Assembly (NCBI RefSeq): GCF_000242255.2
Contig: NC_017033.1
Coordinates: 1,922,001-1,986,000, forward strand
Source: Frateuria aurantia DSM 6220
Lineage (GTDB): Bacteria; Pseudomonadota; Gammaproteobacteria; Xanthomonadales; Rhodanobacteraceae
Length of the DNA: 64,000 nt
Direction: 5' to 3'
The notes beneath the pieces were generated by a model that was given only the letters and a program-made list of their open reading frames with translations, was not told the origin of the DNA and searched no databases. Made by a program: the position numbers and the translations under genes. Numbering within the stretch: the first letter of the stretch is position 1; every line of letters starts with the position of its first letter. This document shows, piece by piece, positions 44,662 through 52,816 of this stretch.

Positions 44662-47600
44662 CTAGCCCTCGCAGTAGCGGTCACGACCGCCATGCTTGGC
44701 CCGATACAGCGCCTCGTCTACCCGCCGCATCAGGTTTTCCGGGTCCGCCTGCTCCGGATCCATCTGCGCCAGTCCCGCGCTGAAGGTGACATGGAGTCCG
44801 GCAATGCCCAGCCAGTCAGTGTTGACGGCGAACGTCTCGCGCAATCGTTGCAGCGCCCTGCGTGCATCCTCGATGTCGGTATTGGCCAGAATGATCGCGA
44901 ACTCTTCCCCGCCCAGTCTGGCAGCCAGATCGCTGGCCCGACAGCCGCCGCGCAGCAGCCGGCCGACTTCCCGCAGGACAGCATCGCCGACCTGGTGGCT
45001 ATGGCGATCATTGACCTGTTTGAAATGGTCGACATCCAGCATGATCAGACACAACGGATGCCCGTGCCGACGTCCCCGCTGAATATCCCGCGCCAGAGCT
45101 TCATCAAAGGCCCGACGGTTGGGCAGACCCGTCAAGGCATCTTCATGCGCCTGGCGCTCGTAAGCCTCCGACTGCAGCTTCAGCTGCTCCAGCAAGAGGC
45201 TCTTCTCGTGATTGGCGGCCAGCAACTGCTCGGTCTGAGACTGCAGGTCACGGGTCCGTTCAGCCACGACGCGAGCCAGGCGCGCATTGCTGCGTTTGTA
45301 TTGGTTGACCATGAAGCGGTAAGTCAGCACGATCGCCGCCACGACCAGCAGGCCGAACAGCAGCCGCACGCCCGGCCGCTGCCACCACAACGGCAGCACC
45401 GTGAATCTCAGCACGGCTTCGTGCCCACTCCAGGTTCCGCCGGGGTGCGCTGCCGCCACATGCAGAACATAATCTCCCGGAGGCAGACCGATATACTCCA
45501 CACTGCGCTGGTGCCCGCGGGCCACCCAGTGACTGTCCAGACCATCCAGCCGGGTGCGGTATTCGATCCGCTGCGAAAGCAGATAACTCAAGCCCACATA
45601 GTCCACCGCCAGCTGCCTGTGCCGGGGAATCTGCAGCAATTTACCGGCGGCTGGAATCCGCTGTTGCACGCCGTCGAGGCTCAACTTCTCGATCACCACC
45701 GGTGGCGCCGGCAGCTCGCGATAAGCCGCCAGCTTGCGAGGATCCAGCATGGCCACGCCGCCAGCGGTGGCCAAGGCAATCGTCCCATCCTGGCGCAGGA
45801 TGATGTCCGGGCTGGAACTGCCATTGCCCTGGGAGCTGTTCATTCCGTCCATCTCGTCATAACGCTCGGGATGAATGGTCGTGCCGTAGTCTGCCGCCGC
45901 ATTCAGCGCGGTCAACGAGGTGCGCAGCAGACCGCGATTGGTATTGATCCAGATATTCCCCAGTCGGTCCTCCACCCACTCGAACACCGAGTCGACCGGA
46001 AGCCCCTGCTCCAGCCCCACTCTCCGCAACTGTCCCTTCCGATAGCGATACAAGCCGCGGTCCGAGCTGATCCATGTGCTGCCATCCGCCGTACGGGCAA
46101 AACCGAAGACAGTACGTCCTCCGCCCAGCGCATCCAGGTCCAGGTGCCTGATCTGGCCGCCACGCAGCAGCCAGGCACCCTGCAGGGTGCCTATCCACAG
46201 ATCGTCGCCGATGCTGTCGAGCGCCGTGATCAATCCGCCGGGCAGGCCGGAGACCGCTGGCCGCTCCACCCTGTCGCCTTCGATCCATACCACGCCACGC
46301 TGGGTCGCCGCCCATACACGCCCGTCCGGGCCGATACTGATGGCACGGACATTGCCTGCCGGCAAGCCATGCTGAGCGTCGATATGGCGGATATTCCACA
46401 TCGGATCGATCGCATAGATTCCGTCATGATAGGTGCCGATCCAGAGATTGCCCCGTGGATCTTCCGCCAGACTGTAGACCTCCGGCTGGACACCTGTCGC
46501 CGTCGGCAGACTGACAGGGTGCGAATGACCACCGCCATCGACCATGTCAAGTCCACCCGCGTGACCGATCCAGAGTCGTCCGCGATGATCTTCCAGCACC
46601 GCTCGCACATAATTGTTGCCCAGCCCGTCATGCTGGGTGTAATTGCTGAACAAGGTATGCCGCAACCGGAACAGGCCACCGTTGGAGCCCACCCAGATAC
46701 TGCCTTCGGCATCCTCGAGCAGACTGACGATACGCCCCGCCGACAGCGCGGCATTGCGATGCAGCGATTCGATCCGATGGCCATAGATGCGCAGAATGCC
46801 CTGATTTTCCGTACCGACCCACAAGGCATGCTGCCGATCCTCCAGCAGAGCCGTGATCTGACCGGCACCCGACAAGTCATAGGCCAGCTCCGGGCCCTGC
46901 CGGCGCATGCGATACAGATGATCGGCCGAGACCACCCACATCGCTCCATCGGGCGCGATATAGGGCCAGATCAGACCATGCCCCGGACCCAAGACTCCTG
47001 CTGCGCGATGCGTACTGCCATCAGGATCCTGATAGACCAGGCCGTCGTAGCTGCCTATCCAGATGCGACCGTCATGGTCGATCACCATATGCGAATAGAC
47101 GGTGGCCAAGGGCGACCCGGCGACCGGAGCATGATGGTGCAGGCGACCATCGGTGCCGAGATAACCCAGGCCATTGCCCTCGTACTGCAGCCATAGACGG
47201 CCCTGCCCATCCATCTGGATGGATTGCACGATCATATGTTCCGAATGAGCCGGAGAGGGCCAGAAGCGCCAACGGCCATTGGCCTGCAGGCAAGACAGGT
47301 TTCCTCGCGAATCACTCAGCCACAAGTTGCCGTGGGGATCGACATACAAGGCACCGATGCCACCATCCAGCAGAGCAGGCCGACTGCTGCGGTCATATAC
47401 CGAGAAATCCAGTCCGTTGTAACTGACCAGACCTTCCCAGGTGCCAAACCACAAATGATGGTCAGGTGTCTGTGCGATAGCGCGAATCGCGTTGTGAGGC
47501 AGACCATCACCCGTCGTCCAGTGATCTACGGCGTAGTCGTGCAGCAAAGGCAAGCTCTGCTCGGCCCCCCCCGCGATCTGCGCGCACGCGGACCGCTCAA

Positions 47601-47790
47601 CCAGCAGGTTGAGTCCGCATCCCCACATCAGCCACAGCTGCAAAGCCATCAATGCGCGACAACAGGCTCCTGGGCGGCCCGGGCGAGCAAGGAATAACCG
47701 CAGCAGATTCCGATATCGATGCTGGAGCACGATCGCTTTCGAGCCCTCATTCATTCGAAAAGGCAGAACCCTGATCTTCAAGCCGGCCAT
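44662..47790 (-). CDS. Two-component-propeller/Y_Y_Y sensor fused to a GGDEF diguanylate cyclase
   Basis: A 1042-residue membrane protein. After an N-terminal signal or anchor (about residues 45-70) come many propeller repeats ending in LWxGT or IWIGS motifs (about 80-690), which form a large periplasmic beta-propeller sensor, then a Y_Y_Y-type strand domain ending in LPPGDYVLHVAAAHPGG (about 770). A membrane helix lies near residues 805-825, followed by a coiled coil and a GGDEF domain (about 870-1042). The active-site motif is GGEEF (near 960) with the product-inhibition site RASD five residues before it. It should make cyclic-di-GMP under control of an external, probably carbohydrate-linked signal. 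Confidence 0.93.
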   Translation of the reverse strand: MAGLKIRVLPFRMNEGSKAIVLQHRYRNLLRLFLARPGRPGACCRALMALQLWLMWGCGLNLLVERSACAQIAGGAEQSLPLLHDYAVDHWTTGDGLPHNAIRAIAQTPDHHLWFGTWEGLVSYNGLDFSVYDRSSRPALLDGGIGALYVDPHGNLWLSDSRGNLSCLQANGRWRFWPSPAHSEHMIVQSIQMDGQGRLWLQYEGNGLGYLGTDGRLHHHAPVAGSPLATVYSHMVIDHDGRIWIGSYDGLVYQDPDGSTHRAAGVLGPGHGLIWPYIAPDGAMWVVSADHLYRMRRQGPELAYDLSGAGQITALLEDRQHALWVGTENQGILRIYGHRIESLHRNAALSAGRIVSLLEDAEGSIWVGSNGGLFRLRHTLFSNYTQHDGLGNNYVRAVLEDHRGRLWIGHAGGLDMVDGGGHSHPVSLPTATGVQPEVYSLAEDPRGNLWIGTYHDGIYAIDPMWNIRHIDAQHGLPAGNVRAISIGPDGRVWAATQRGVVWIEGDRVERPAVSGLPGGLITALDSIGDDLWIGTLQGAWLLRGGQIRHLDLDALGGGRTVFGFARTADGSTWISSDRGLYRYRKGQLRRVGLEQGLPVDSVFEWVEDRLGNIWINTNRGLLRTSLTALNAAADYGTTIHPERYDEMDGMNSSQGNGSSSPDIILRQDGTIALATAGGVAMLDPRKLAAYRELPAPPVVIEKLSLDGVQQRIPAAGKLLQIPRHRQLAVDYVGLSYLLSQRIEYRTRLDGLDSHWVARGHQRSVEYIGLPPGDYVLHVAAAHPGGTWSGHEAVLRFTVLPLWWQRPGVRLLFGLLVVAAIVLTYRFMVNQYKRSNARLARVVAERTRDLQSQTEQLLAANHEKSLLLEQLKLQSEAYERQAHEDALTGLPNRRAFDEALARDIQRGRRHGHPLCLIMLDVDHFKQVNDRHSHQVGDAVLREVGRLLRGGCRASDLAARLGGEEFAIILANTDIEDARRALQRLRETFAVNTDWLGIAGLHVTFSAGLAQMDPEQADPENLMRRVDEALYRAKHGGRDRYCEG

Positions 47791-47908
47791 AATAACCGCG
47801 AATACCCGTCATTTGAAAATGACAGGGTAAAAACGCGCGCCCCAGCCTCGTGCAATAAATTGAAACTGCTGCCGATGCGAAAAACAATATCTATATAATT
47901 CGTGAGAT

Positions 47909-47924
47909 TGAAGCACGTGCTTCA
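47909..47924. promoter_or_regulatory. 16-bp palindrome upstream of the diguanylate cyclase gene
   Basis: TGAAGCACGTGCTTCA is a perfect palindrome about 120 bases before the cyclase start, next to AT-rich sequence with promoter-like TATA elements on both strands (near 47890). It is a good operator candidate. Just beyond it (47958-48001) lie two overlapping inverted repeats, CCGGGCAC/GTGCCCGG and CCGAGCAC/GTGCTCGG, about 50-90 bases past the ivy stop on the minus strand. Confidence 0.5.
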
Positions 47925-48049
47925 CAGTTCACGTTGAAACCGGACCTACAAGAATACCGGGCACACCGAGCACTCTCGCGGGGGAGTGCCCGGTGCTCGG
48001 ACAGGTCGGCTACAGAAGCCTTGCCGCCTGCACAACAGGCGGCAACGAC

Positions 48050-48481
48050 TCAATTGACATCCAGCTGCCCCAACAGCAAGCGACGCTCTTCGGCCACCGA
48101 CTTGCCCAGCCATTGCAACCGGGTCTGTGAGGCCGGGCTCGCTTCGTCATCATGCCGGTTGCGGACGAAGACGCCAGACATATGGCCATCGGAAGGACGG
48201 TAGTAGATCAGTATCTGCTCCGAGGCGCAGTCATGCGGCTTGCAGGAGGCATAAATACTGGCCGGACCCGCCTTGTCCTTGACGGCCACCGCCGGCGTGG
48301 CCGTGCCGCCACGGGCCACCCAGGCCGGCAGACCGGCTTTCCGGATCAAGGGGGTATACAGGGTGGCGAAAGCGGGCTTGCTCAAGGCATCAAAAAGATA
48401 ATCTTCTGTGCCGGCCGACACGACTGACGCCAGCATCCCCACCGTTGCAGCCGAGATGGCCAGGATCAATAACTTGCGCAT
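48050..48481 (-). CDS. ivy: Periplasmic lysozyme inhibitor, Ivy family
   Basis: A 143-residue secreted protein with a Sec signal peptide (MRKLLILAISAATVGMLASVVSA). The diagnostic Ivy loop CKPHDC (about residues 80-85), which plugs the active site of C-type lysozyme, is intact and bounded by cysteines. Total length fits the family. The ribosome-binding site GGAGGG precedes the ATG. It lies 33 bases downstream of ddl in the same direction, so the two may be co-transcribed, pairing peptidoglycan precursor synthesis with protection from lysozyme. Confidence 0.88.
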   Translation of the reverse strand: MRKLLILAISAATVGMLASVVSAGTEDYLFDALSKPAFATLYTPLIRKAGLPAWVARGGTATPAVAVKDKAGPASIYASCKPHDCASEQILIYYRPSDGHMSGVFVRNRHDDEASPASQTRLQWLGKSVAEERRLLLGQLDVN

Positions 48482-48514
48482 GCTTACCCTCCGTGGATTT
48501 TGAACAAGATCATT

Positions 48515-49666
48515 TTATCCGCAGCCGGCTGCTTCGGGTATGTACCCCGCCATCCGGTCCGTCCCATCCGCGCCAGCCGCATGGCGCCGCTCCGCGTGTG
48601 CCAGCAACATAGCAATCACCTGCCTATCGATACAACCCTGCCGGCGCCACAAAGCAGGAAACAGGCTGTGGCGGGTCAATCCCGGCATGGTATTGATTTC
48701 ATTTATATAGATCATGCCACCCGCCGCAGGGCTCAACAGAAAATCGACCCGAGCCAGGCCTTCACAAGCCAGCACCTGACAGGCCCTGTCCGCGAGATCC
48801 CGAATGCGCGCGGCCACATCTTCTGCCAACTCCGCCGGCAAGCGAAGCGAAATCGCTTCGGCATCCATGTATTTGGCCTGATAGCTGTAGAACCTGTACG
48901 CCGGCGCCAGTTCTATCTCGGCCACGGCCGACCACTGACGATGACCATCGCTCCGCTCCAGCATGCCGATCTCCAGCTCGCGCGGACGAGCCAGCGCCGG
49001 CTCGATCATCACCCTGGGCCCATAGCTGCGGGCCGACTCCAGTGCCGCCTGGAACTCCGATGCCTGCTCGACCTTGCTGATACCCACCGAGGAACCCTGC
49101 CCCACCGGCTTCACCATCAAGATCGAGGTCTCAAGCTGCAGACAGGCCTGCGCATAACTCAGTCGCTGCCCCGCTGCCAGCGTCAACGCAGGCAATACCG
49201 GCAGACCGGCCTCATGCAGCAGACGCCGGCAGACGGCCTTGTCCATGCACGCGGCGGAGGCCGTGACGCCATTGCCGACATAGGCTACAGCCGCCTGCTC
49301 AAGCAAACCCTGCAGGGTTCCATCTTCTCCGCCCGGCCCATGCAGGACCGGAAACACCATGTCGACTTGGCGAGGGAGATCACGATGAGCTGCCGTCCAG
49401 TCCGGATAGATCAACCGCCCCCCGCCGCCCGGCGCAAGCATCACGTGCTGTCCCTGGCGCAACTGTTCATCACGCGCCTGGTCCGCGACCCCGAGCACCT
49501 CTTCATTCACCAGATGCCAGATGCCCTGCCGATCAATGCCGATCAGCACCAGTGCATGTCGCTCGCGGTCCAGGCCGGCGACGACATAGGCCGCCGACTC
49601 CCAGGAAACATCGTGCTCCGGCGAACAGCCACCGAACATCACCGCCACCGTCGTTTTTGCCGCCAT
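48515..49666 (-). CDS. ddl: D-alanine-D-alanine ligase
   Basis: A 383-residue ATP-grasp ligase that makes D-Ala-D-Ala for peptidoglycan. Motifs in order: VMFGGCSPEHDVSWESA (about residues 9-25), FPVLHGPGGEDGTLQGLLE (about 105-123), KPVGQGSSVGISKV (about 185-198) and the metal-binding INEINTMPGLTRHSLFPAL near the C-terminus. A second ATG (49666) was chosen because GGAG lies eight bases upstream of it. The length slightly exceeds E. coli DdlB and is close to DdlA. The gene lies outside a division/cell-wall cluster, so a second Ddl may exist elsewhere. Confidence 0.93.
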   Translation of the reverse strand: MAAKTTVAVMFGGCSPEHDVSWESAAYVVAGLDRERHALVLIGIDRQGIWHLVNEEVLGVADQARDEQLRQGQHVMLAPGGGGRLIYPDWTAAHRDLPRQVDMVFPVLHGPGGEDGTLQGLLEQAAVAYVGNGVTASAACMDKAVCRRLLHEAGLPVLPALTLAAGQRLSYAQACLQLETSILMVKPVGQGSSVGISKVEQASEFQAALESARSYGPRVMIEPALARPRELEIGMLERSDGHRQWSAVAEIELAPAYRFYSYQAKYMDAEAISLRLPAELAEDVAARIRDLADRACQVLACEGLARVDFLLSPAAGGMIYINEINTMPGLTRHSLFPALWRRQGCIDRQVIAMLLAHAERRHAAGADGTDRMAGYIPEAAGCG

Positions 49667-49878
49667 GGGCATGCTCCAGACATATCGCTTATTGAGTGGA
49701 GCTCAGCTTACGAGGCGCAGACGAGGGAGATATGGCCAAATCAAGACGATCGGGTGGCTTGGCCAAGATGGCCTGCGTGCAAGGCGCCGATCGATACTGG
49801 CGCCGTAGAGTGCAGCTGCCTGCCCGACGGCAGCTGCATGCGAGTACACTGTGCGGCCTCCCGATTCGACCTCGACGC

Positions 49879-50436
49879 ATGGCTCTCACCGCAACGATTT
49901 ACAAGGCCGAACTGCAGATCAGTGACATGGATCGGCATTATTACGCCACGCATGCCTTGACGCTGGCACAGCACCCCTCCGAAACCGAAGCCCGGCTGAT
50001 GGCCCGGCTGCTTGCCTTTGCATTGTATGCCGATGACCGGCTGGAGTTCGGCAAGGGACTCAGCGATGACAGCGAGCCCGCCTTGCTGCGACGCGCCTAC
50101 ACTCAGGAGATCGAGCTTTGGATCGAGCTGGGGCAGCCTGACGAGGCCCGCATCCGCAAGGCCTGCCACCGGGCCGAACAAGTCGTCGTCATCAATTTCG
50201 CCGGCCCGGTCGGCGATATCTGGTGGGACAAGACCGCCGGCAGCCTGCGCCGCTTCGACAACCTCACCGTGCTCGAAGTGCCCGCCGAAGCCATTGCCAC
50301 CATGGTCGACATCGTCGAGCGCAGTTCGCGCTGGCAGTGCCTGATCCAGGACGGCGAAATGCAGCTGATCAATGAAGATGCCGTCGTCGTCGTGACCCCG
50401 CACGTACGGATGGGACGCTACCTGGTCGAGGCCTGA
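49879..50436 (+). CDS. yaeQ: YaeQ-family protein
   Basis: A 185-residue YaeQ protein, a PD-(D/E)XK-nuclease-fold family of unknown function first noted as an RfaH-bypass suppressor. MALTATIYKAELQISDMDRHYYATHALTLAQHPSETEARLMARLLAFALYA is the standard opening, and the C-terminal half contains WIELGQPDEARIRKAC, which fits the family. The frame is open 61 codons further upstream, but the ATG at 49879 matches the common N-terminus. No operon partner is evident. Confidence 0.92.
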   Translation: MALTATIYKAELQISDMDRHYYATHALTLAQHPSETEARLMARLLAFALYADDRLEFGKGLSDDSEPALLRRAYTQEIELWIELGQPDEARIRKACHRAEQVVVINFAGPVGDIWWDKTAGSLRRFDNLTVLEVPAEAIATMVDIVERSSRWQCLIQDGEMQLINEDAVVVVTPHVRMGRYLVEA

Positions 50437-50687
50437 TCCCGAGCCTCGCGGCAGGCCTGCCGGCGATCTCGCGCAAGCCGGATATTCAGCCACCACGTGA
50501 TTCTGCGGCCTTCGTTGACCGGCAACGGCAAGGGATGAGCCATTCGCCAGGTCGGCGATAGAACCCGGCTGCATCCAATGTCACAATAGCTGTAGGCGGG
50601 TCTGCACGAAGGACCACGCTTCAGGACAGGTGATGGCGGCGCACTCGGACGCAGCCACGCCGGGTTGAAAGAACAAAGGGGTAATCA

Positions 50688-51710
50688 ATGGGTAACAGCA
50701 CGATCGACTGGAACAGTCTGGGCTTCAGCTATATCAAGACCGACTACCGCTATGTATCCCACTGGAAAGATGGACAGTGGGATCAGGGCCATCTGACCGA
50801 AGACAACCGTCTGGCGATCAGCGAGGCCTCCACGGCCCTGCACTACGGCCAGCAGTGCTTTGAAGGTCTCAAGGCCTACCGCTGCAAGGACGGGTCGATC
50901 AACCTGTTTCGCCCCGATCAGAACGCCAAGCGGATGCAGCGCAGCTGCGAACGACTGCTGGCTCCGCTGGTCAGCGAAGAGAAGTTCATTGACGCCTGCC
51001 GTCAGGTGATTCTGGCCAACGAGCACTTCATTCCTCCCTACGGTACGGGTGGCGCACTCTATCTGCGCCCGTTCCTGATCGGCGTCGGTGACAACATGGG
51101 GGTGAACTCCGCCCCTGAGTTCATCTTCTCGGTGTTCTGCATCCCCGTCGGCAACTACTTCAAGAACGGCCTCTCACCCAGCAATTTCGTGGTCTCCGAA
51201 TATGACCGCGCCGCCCCGCAGGGCACAGGTGCCGCCAAGGTCGGCGGCAACTACGCCGCCAGCCTGCTGCCCGGTGTCCAGGCCAAGAAGCGCAATTTCA
51301 GCGACTGTATCTATCTGGATCCGCTGACCCATACCAAGATCGAGGAAGTGGGCACCGCCAATTTCTTCGGCATCACCCGCGACAACCAGTTCGTCACTCC
51401 CGTCTCGCCCTCGATCCTGCCCAGCATCACCAAATATTCGCTGCTGCATGTCGCCAAGGAACGCCTTGGCCTGGAAGCCATCGAGGGCGATATCTACATC
51501 GATCAGCTCGATCGCTTCAAGGAAGCCGGCGCTTGCGGCACCGCCGTGGTCATCGCTCCCATCGGTGGCATCCAATATGGTGAGCAGTTCCATGTCTTCC
51601 ACAGCGAAACCGAAGTCGGCCCGGTGACCCGCAAGCTCTATCAGGAACTGACCGGCATCCAGTTCGGGGATGTCGAGGCGCCGGAAGGCTGGATCATCAA
51701 GATCGCCTGA
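50688..51710 (+). CDS. ilvE: Branched-chain amino acid aminotransferase
   Basis: A 340-residue class IV PLP transaminase of the larger, eukaryote-like (type II) form. YGQQCFEGLKAYR (about residues 59-71), RPFLIGVGDNMGV, the PLP lysine in GAAKVGGNYAAS (about residue 186) and EEVGTANFFGI are characteristic. It interconverts valine, leucine and isoleucine with their 2-oxo acids. AAAGGGG precedes the ATG. A hairpin terminator follows the stop at 51745. Confidence 0.95.
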   Translation: MGNSTIDWNSLGFSYIKTDYRYVSHWKDGQWDQGHLTEDNRLAISEASTALHYGQQCFEGLKAYRCKDGSINLFRPDQNAKRMQRSCERLLAPLVSEEKFIDACRQVILANEHFIPPYGTGGALYLRPFLIGVGDNMGVNSAPEFIFSVFCIPVGNYFKNGLSPSNFVVSEYDRAAPQGTGAAKVGGNYAASLLPGVQAKKRNFSDCIYLDPLTHTKIEEVGTANFFGITRDNQFVTPVSPSILPSITKYSLLHVAKERLGLEAIEGDIYIDQLDRFKEAGACGTAVVIAPIGGIQYGEQFHVFHSETEVGPVTRKLYQELTGIQFGDVEAPEGWIIKIA

Positions 51711-51744
51711 TTTTCCGACGCTCCTGGCAAGCGGTTTCGACCCA

Positions 51745-51772
51745 CGGTCCGGGCAGCGATGCGCCCGGACCG
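51745..51772 (+). terminator. Terminator-like hairpin after ilvE
   Basis: CGGTCCGGGC and GCCCGGACCG form a perfect ten-base-pair stem with an eight-base loop, 35 bases after the stop codon. It is followed by TGCCTCTG, so the T-run is poor. Confidence 0.6.
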
Positions 51773-51904
51773 TGCCTCTGTCCGGTGCGTGGCCTCAGTG
51801 GCCTGCCGCGGCGGGTACTGAATGATCACATGCTGATAATTGACCCCCTATTGACGTCAATTTGACGCATAGATACCATCGACGCAGGTCCCTGTAAGCT
51901 TCTG

Positions 51905-51925
51905 ACGCGCTTGGCGCGTTTTTTT
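51905..51925 (+). terminator. Intrinsic terminator in the ilvE-dehydrogenase intergenic region
   Basis: ACGCGC, TTG, GCGCGT followed by a run of seven T residues is a classical short intrinsic terminator. It lies about 130 bases beyond the hairpin after ilvE and before the dehydrogenase operon. Upstream, between 51835 and 51870, are GATAAT, the palindrome ATTGACGTCAAT (51850-51861) and repeated TTGAC elements. Confidence 0.7.
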
Positions 51926-51937
51926 GCTCATGCGATA

Positions 51938-51949
51938 GAGAGCGCTCTC
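51938..51949. promoter_or_regulatory. Candidate LacI-family operator upstream of the dehydrogenase operon
   Basis: GAGAGCGCTCTC is a perfect 12-base palindrome with a central CG step, the form typical of LacI-family operators. It lies about 190 bases before the small-subunit gene. A LacI-family regulator is encoded just beyond the three dehydrogenase genes. Confidence 0.55.
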
Positions 51950-52137
51950 ATGACTTGCCAGCCTGTCTCAGGCCCAGCCCGATGCCGCCAAGGTTTCCGG
52001 CTGCCGCAACCCGGCTGGCCGTCGCGAATCGAACTCGCGCACCTCACCAGCTTGTGCCCACCCGCAGGTCGATGGCGGGCCAAGGATACCAACGGGTATG
52101 ACTGACATCCGCACCGCTTTGACAAGGTCATGTAAGC

Positions 52138-52731
52138 ATGAAATCAAAAAATCCGAATGATACCGTCGCGACCGTCAATCAAGGCCGGCGCCAGTGGCTG
52201 ACCTCCACGAGCCTGCTGGTGGCCGGCGGCGCCCTGCTCCCGCTGGGACAGGCTGCCACAGCCGCCACGGCGGCAACCACCGCACAGGCCGCTCCGGCGC
52301 CGACCAGCGCCGAAATCGATGCCTTCCATGAACTCGGTCTGCTGCTGACCGGTCGCAAAGACCTGCCGCTGGATGTTTCGACCCGCCTGCTGACGGCTCT
52401 CAACCATGACGATGCCGGATTCACCGGCAAGGCGCAGCAGCTGAGCAAGGCCTTGGCCGATACCGGCGTCAAGGATATCAATGCCTTTTCCGCCTCCAGC
52501 GTGGCGGCCGACCCGGCACTGAAAGACACCGCCATGAAAATCATCAGTGGCTGGTATCTGGGCTACACCGGAACACCTGTCTCCCTGTCCGACACGGATG
52601 ACACCCAGTTCATCACCTATACCGGCGCCCTGATGTTCGAGCGCACACGCGAAGTCACGGTGATTCCGACCTATTCCAGGGCCGGCACGGATTACTGGAA
52701 AGAAGCGCCGCCTGGCATCAAAGGCACCTGA
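52138..52731 (+). CDS. Flavin sugar dehydrogenase, Tat-targeted small (gamma) subunit
   Basis: A 197-residue protein with a twin-arginine signal peptide (QGRRQWLTSTSLLVAGGALLPLG, about residues 15-37, followed by an alanine-rich stretch). The mature part (IDAFHELGLLLTGRKDLPLDVSTRLLTAL and KIISGWYLGYTGTP) matches the small subunit of membrane-bound sorbitol, fructose, gluconate and glucose dehydrogenases. This subunit escorts the folded flavin subunit, which has no signal of its own, through the Tat pore. It is followed by the GMC and cytochrome c genes. Confidence 0.9.
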   Translation: MKSKNPNDTVATVNQGRRQWLTSTSLLVAGGALLPLGQAATAATAATTAQAAPAPTSAEIDAFHELGLLLTGRKDLPLDVSTRLLTALNHDDAGFTGKAQQLSKALADTGVKDINAFSASSVAADPALKDTAMKIISGWYLGYTGTPVSLSDTDDTQFITYTGALMFERTREVTVIPTYSRAGTDYWKEAPPGIKGT

Positions 52732-52816
52732 GCACTCCCTGCCCACCTTCCGATCCCAGATTTCGCCGACCGGCCGAAGCCGGATGGCTACCCATTGATG
52801 CAACAGGTACATCTTT

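Noticed and set aside
44614-47196. Plus-strand open frame (860 codons) opposite the diguanylate cyclase gene
   Set aside because: It mirrors the propeller and GGDEF gene codon by codon and shows no domain.
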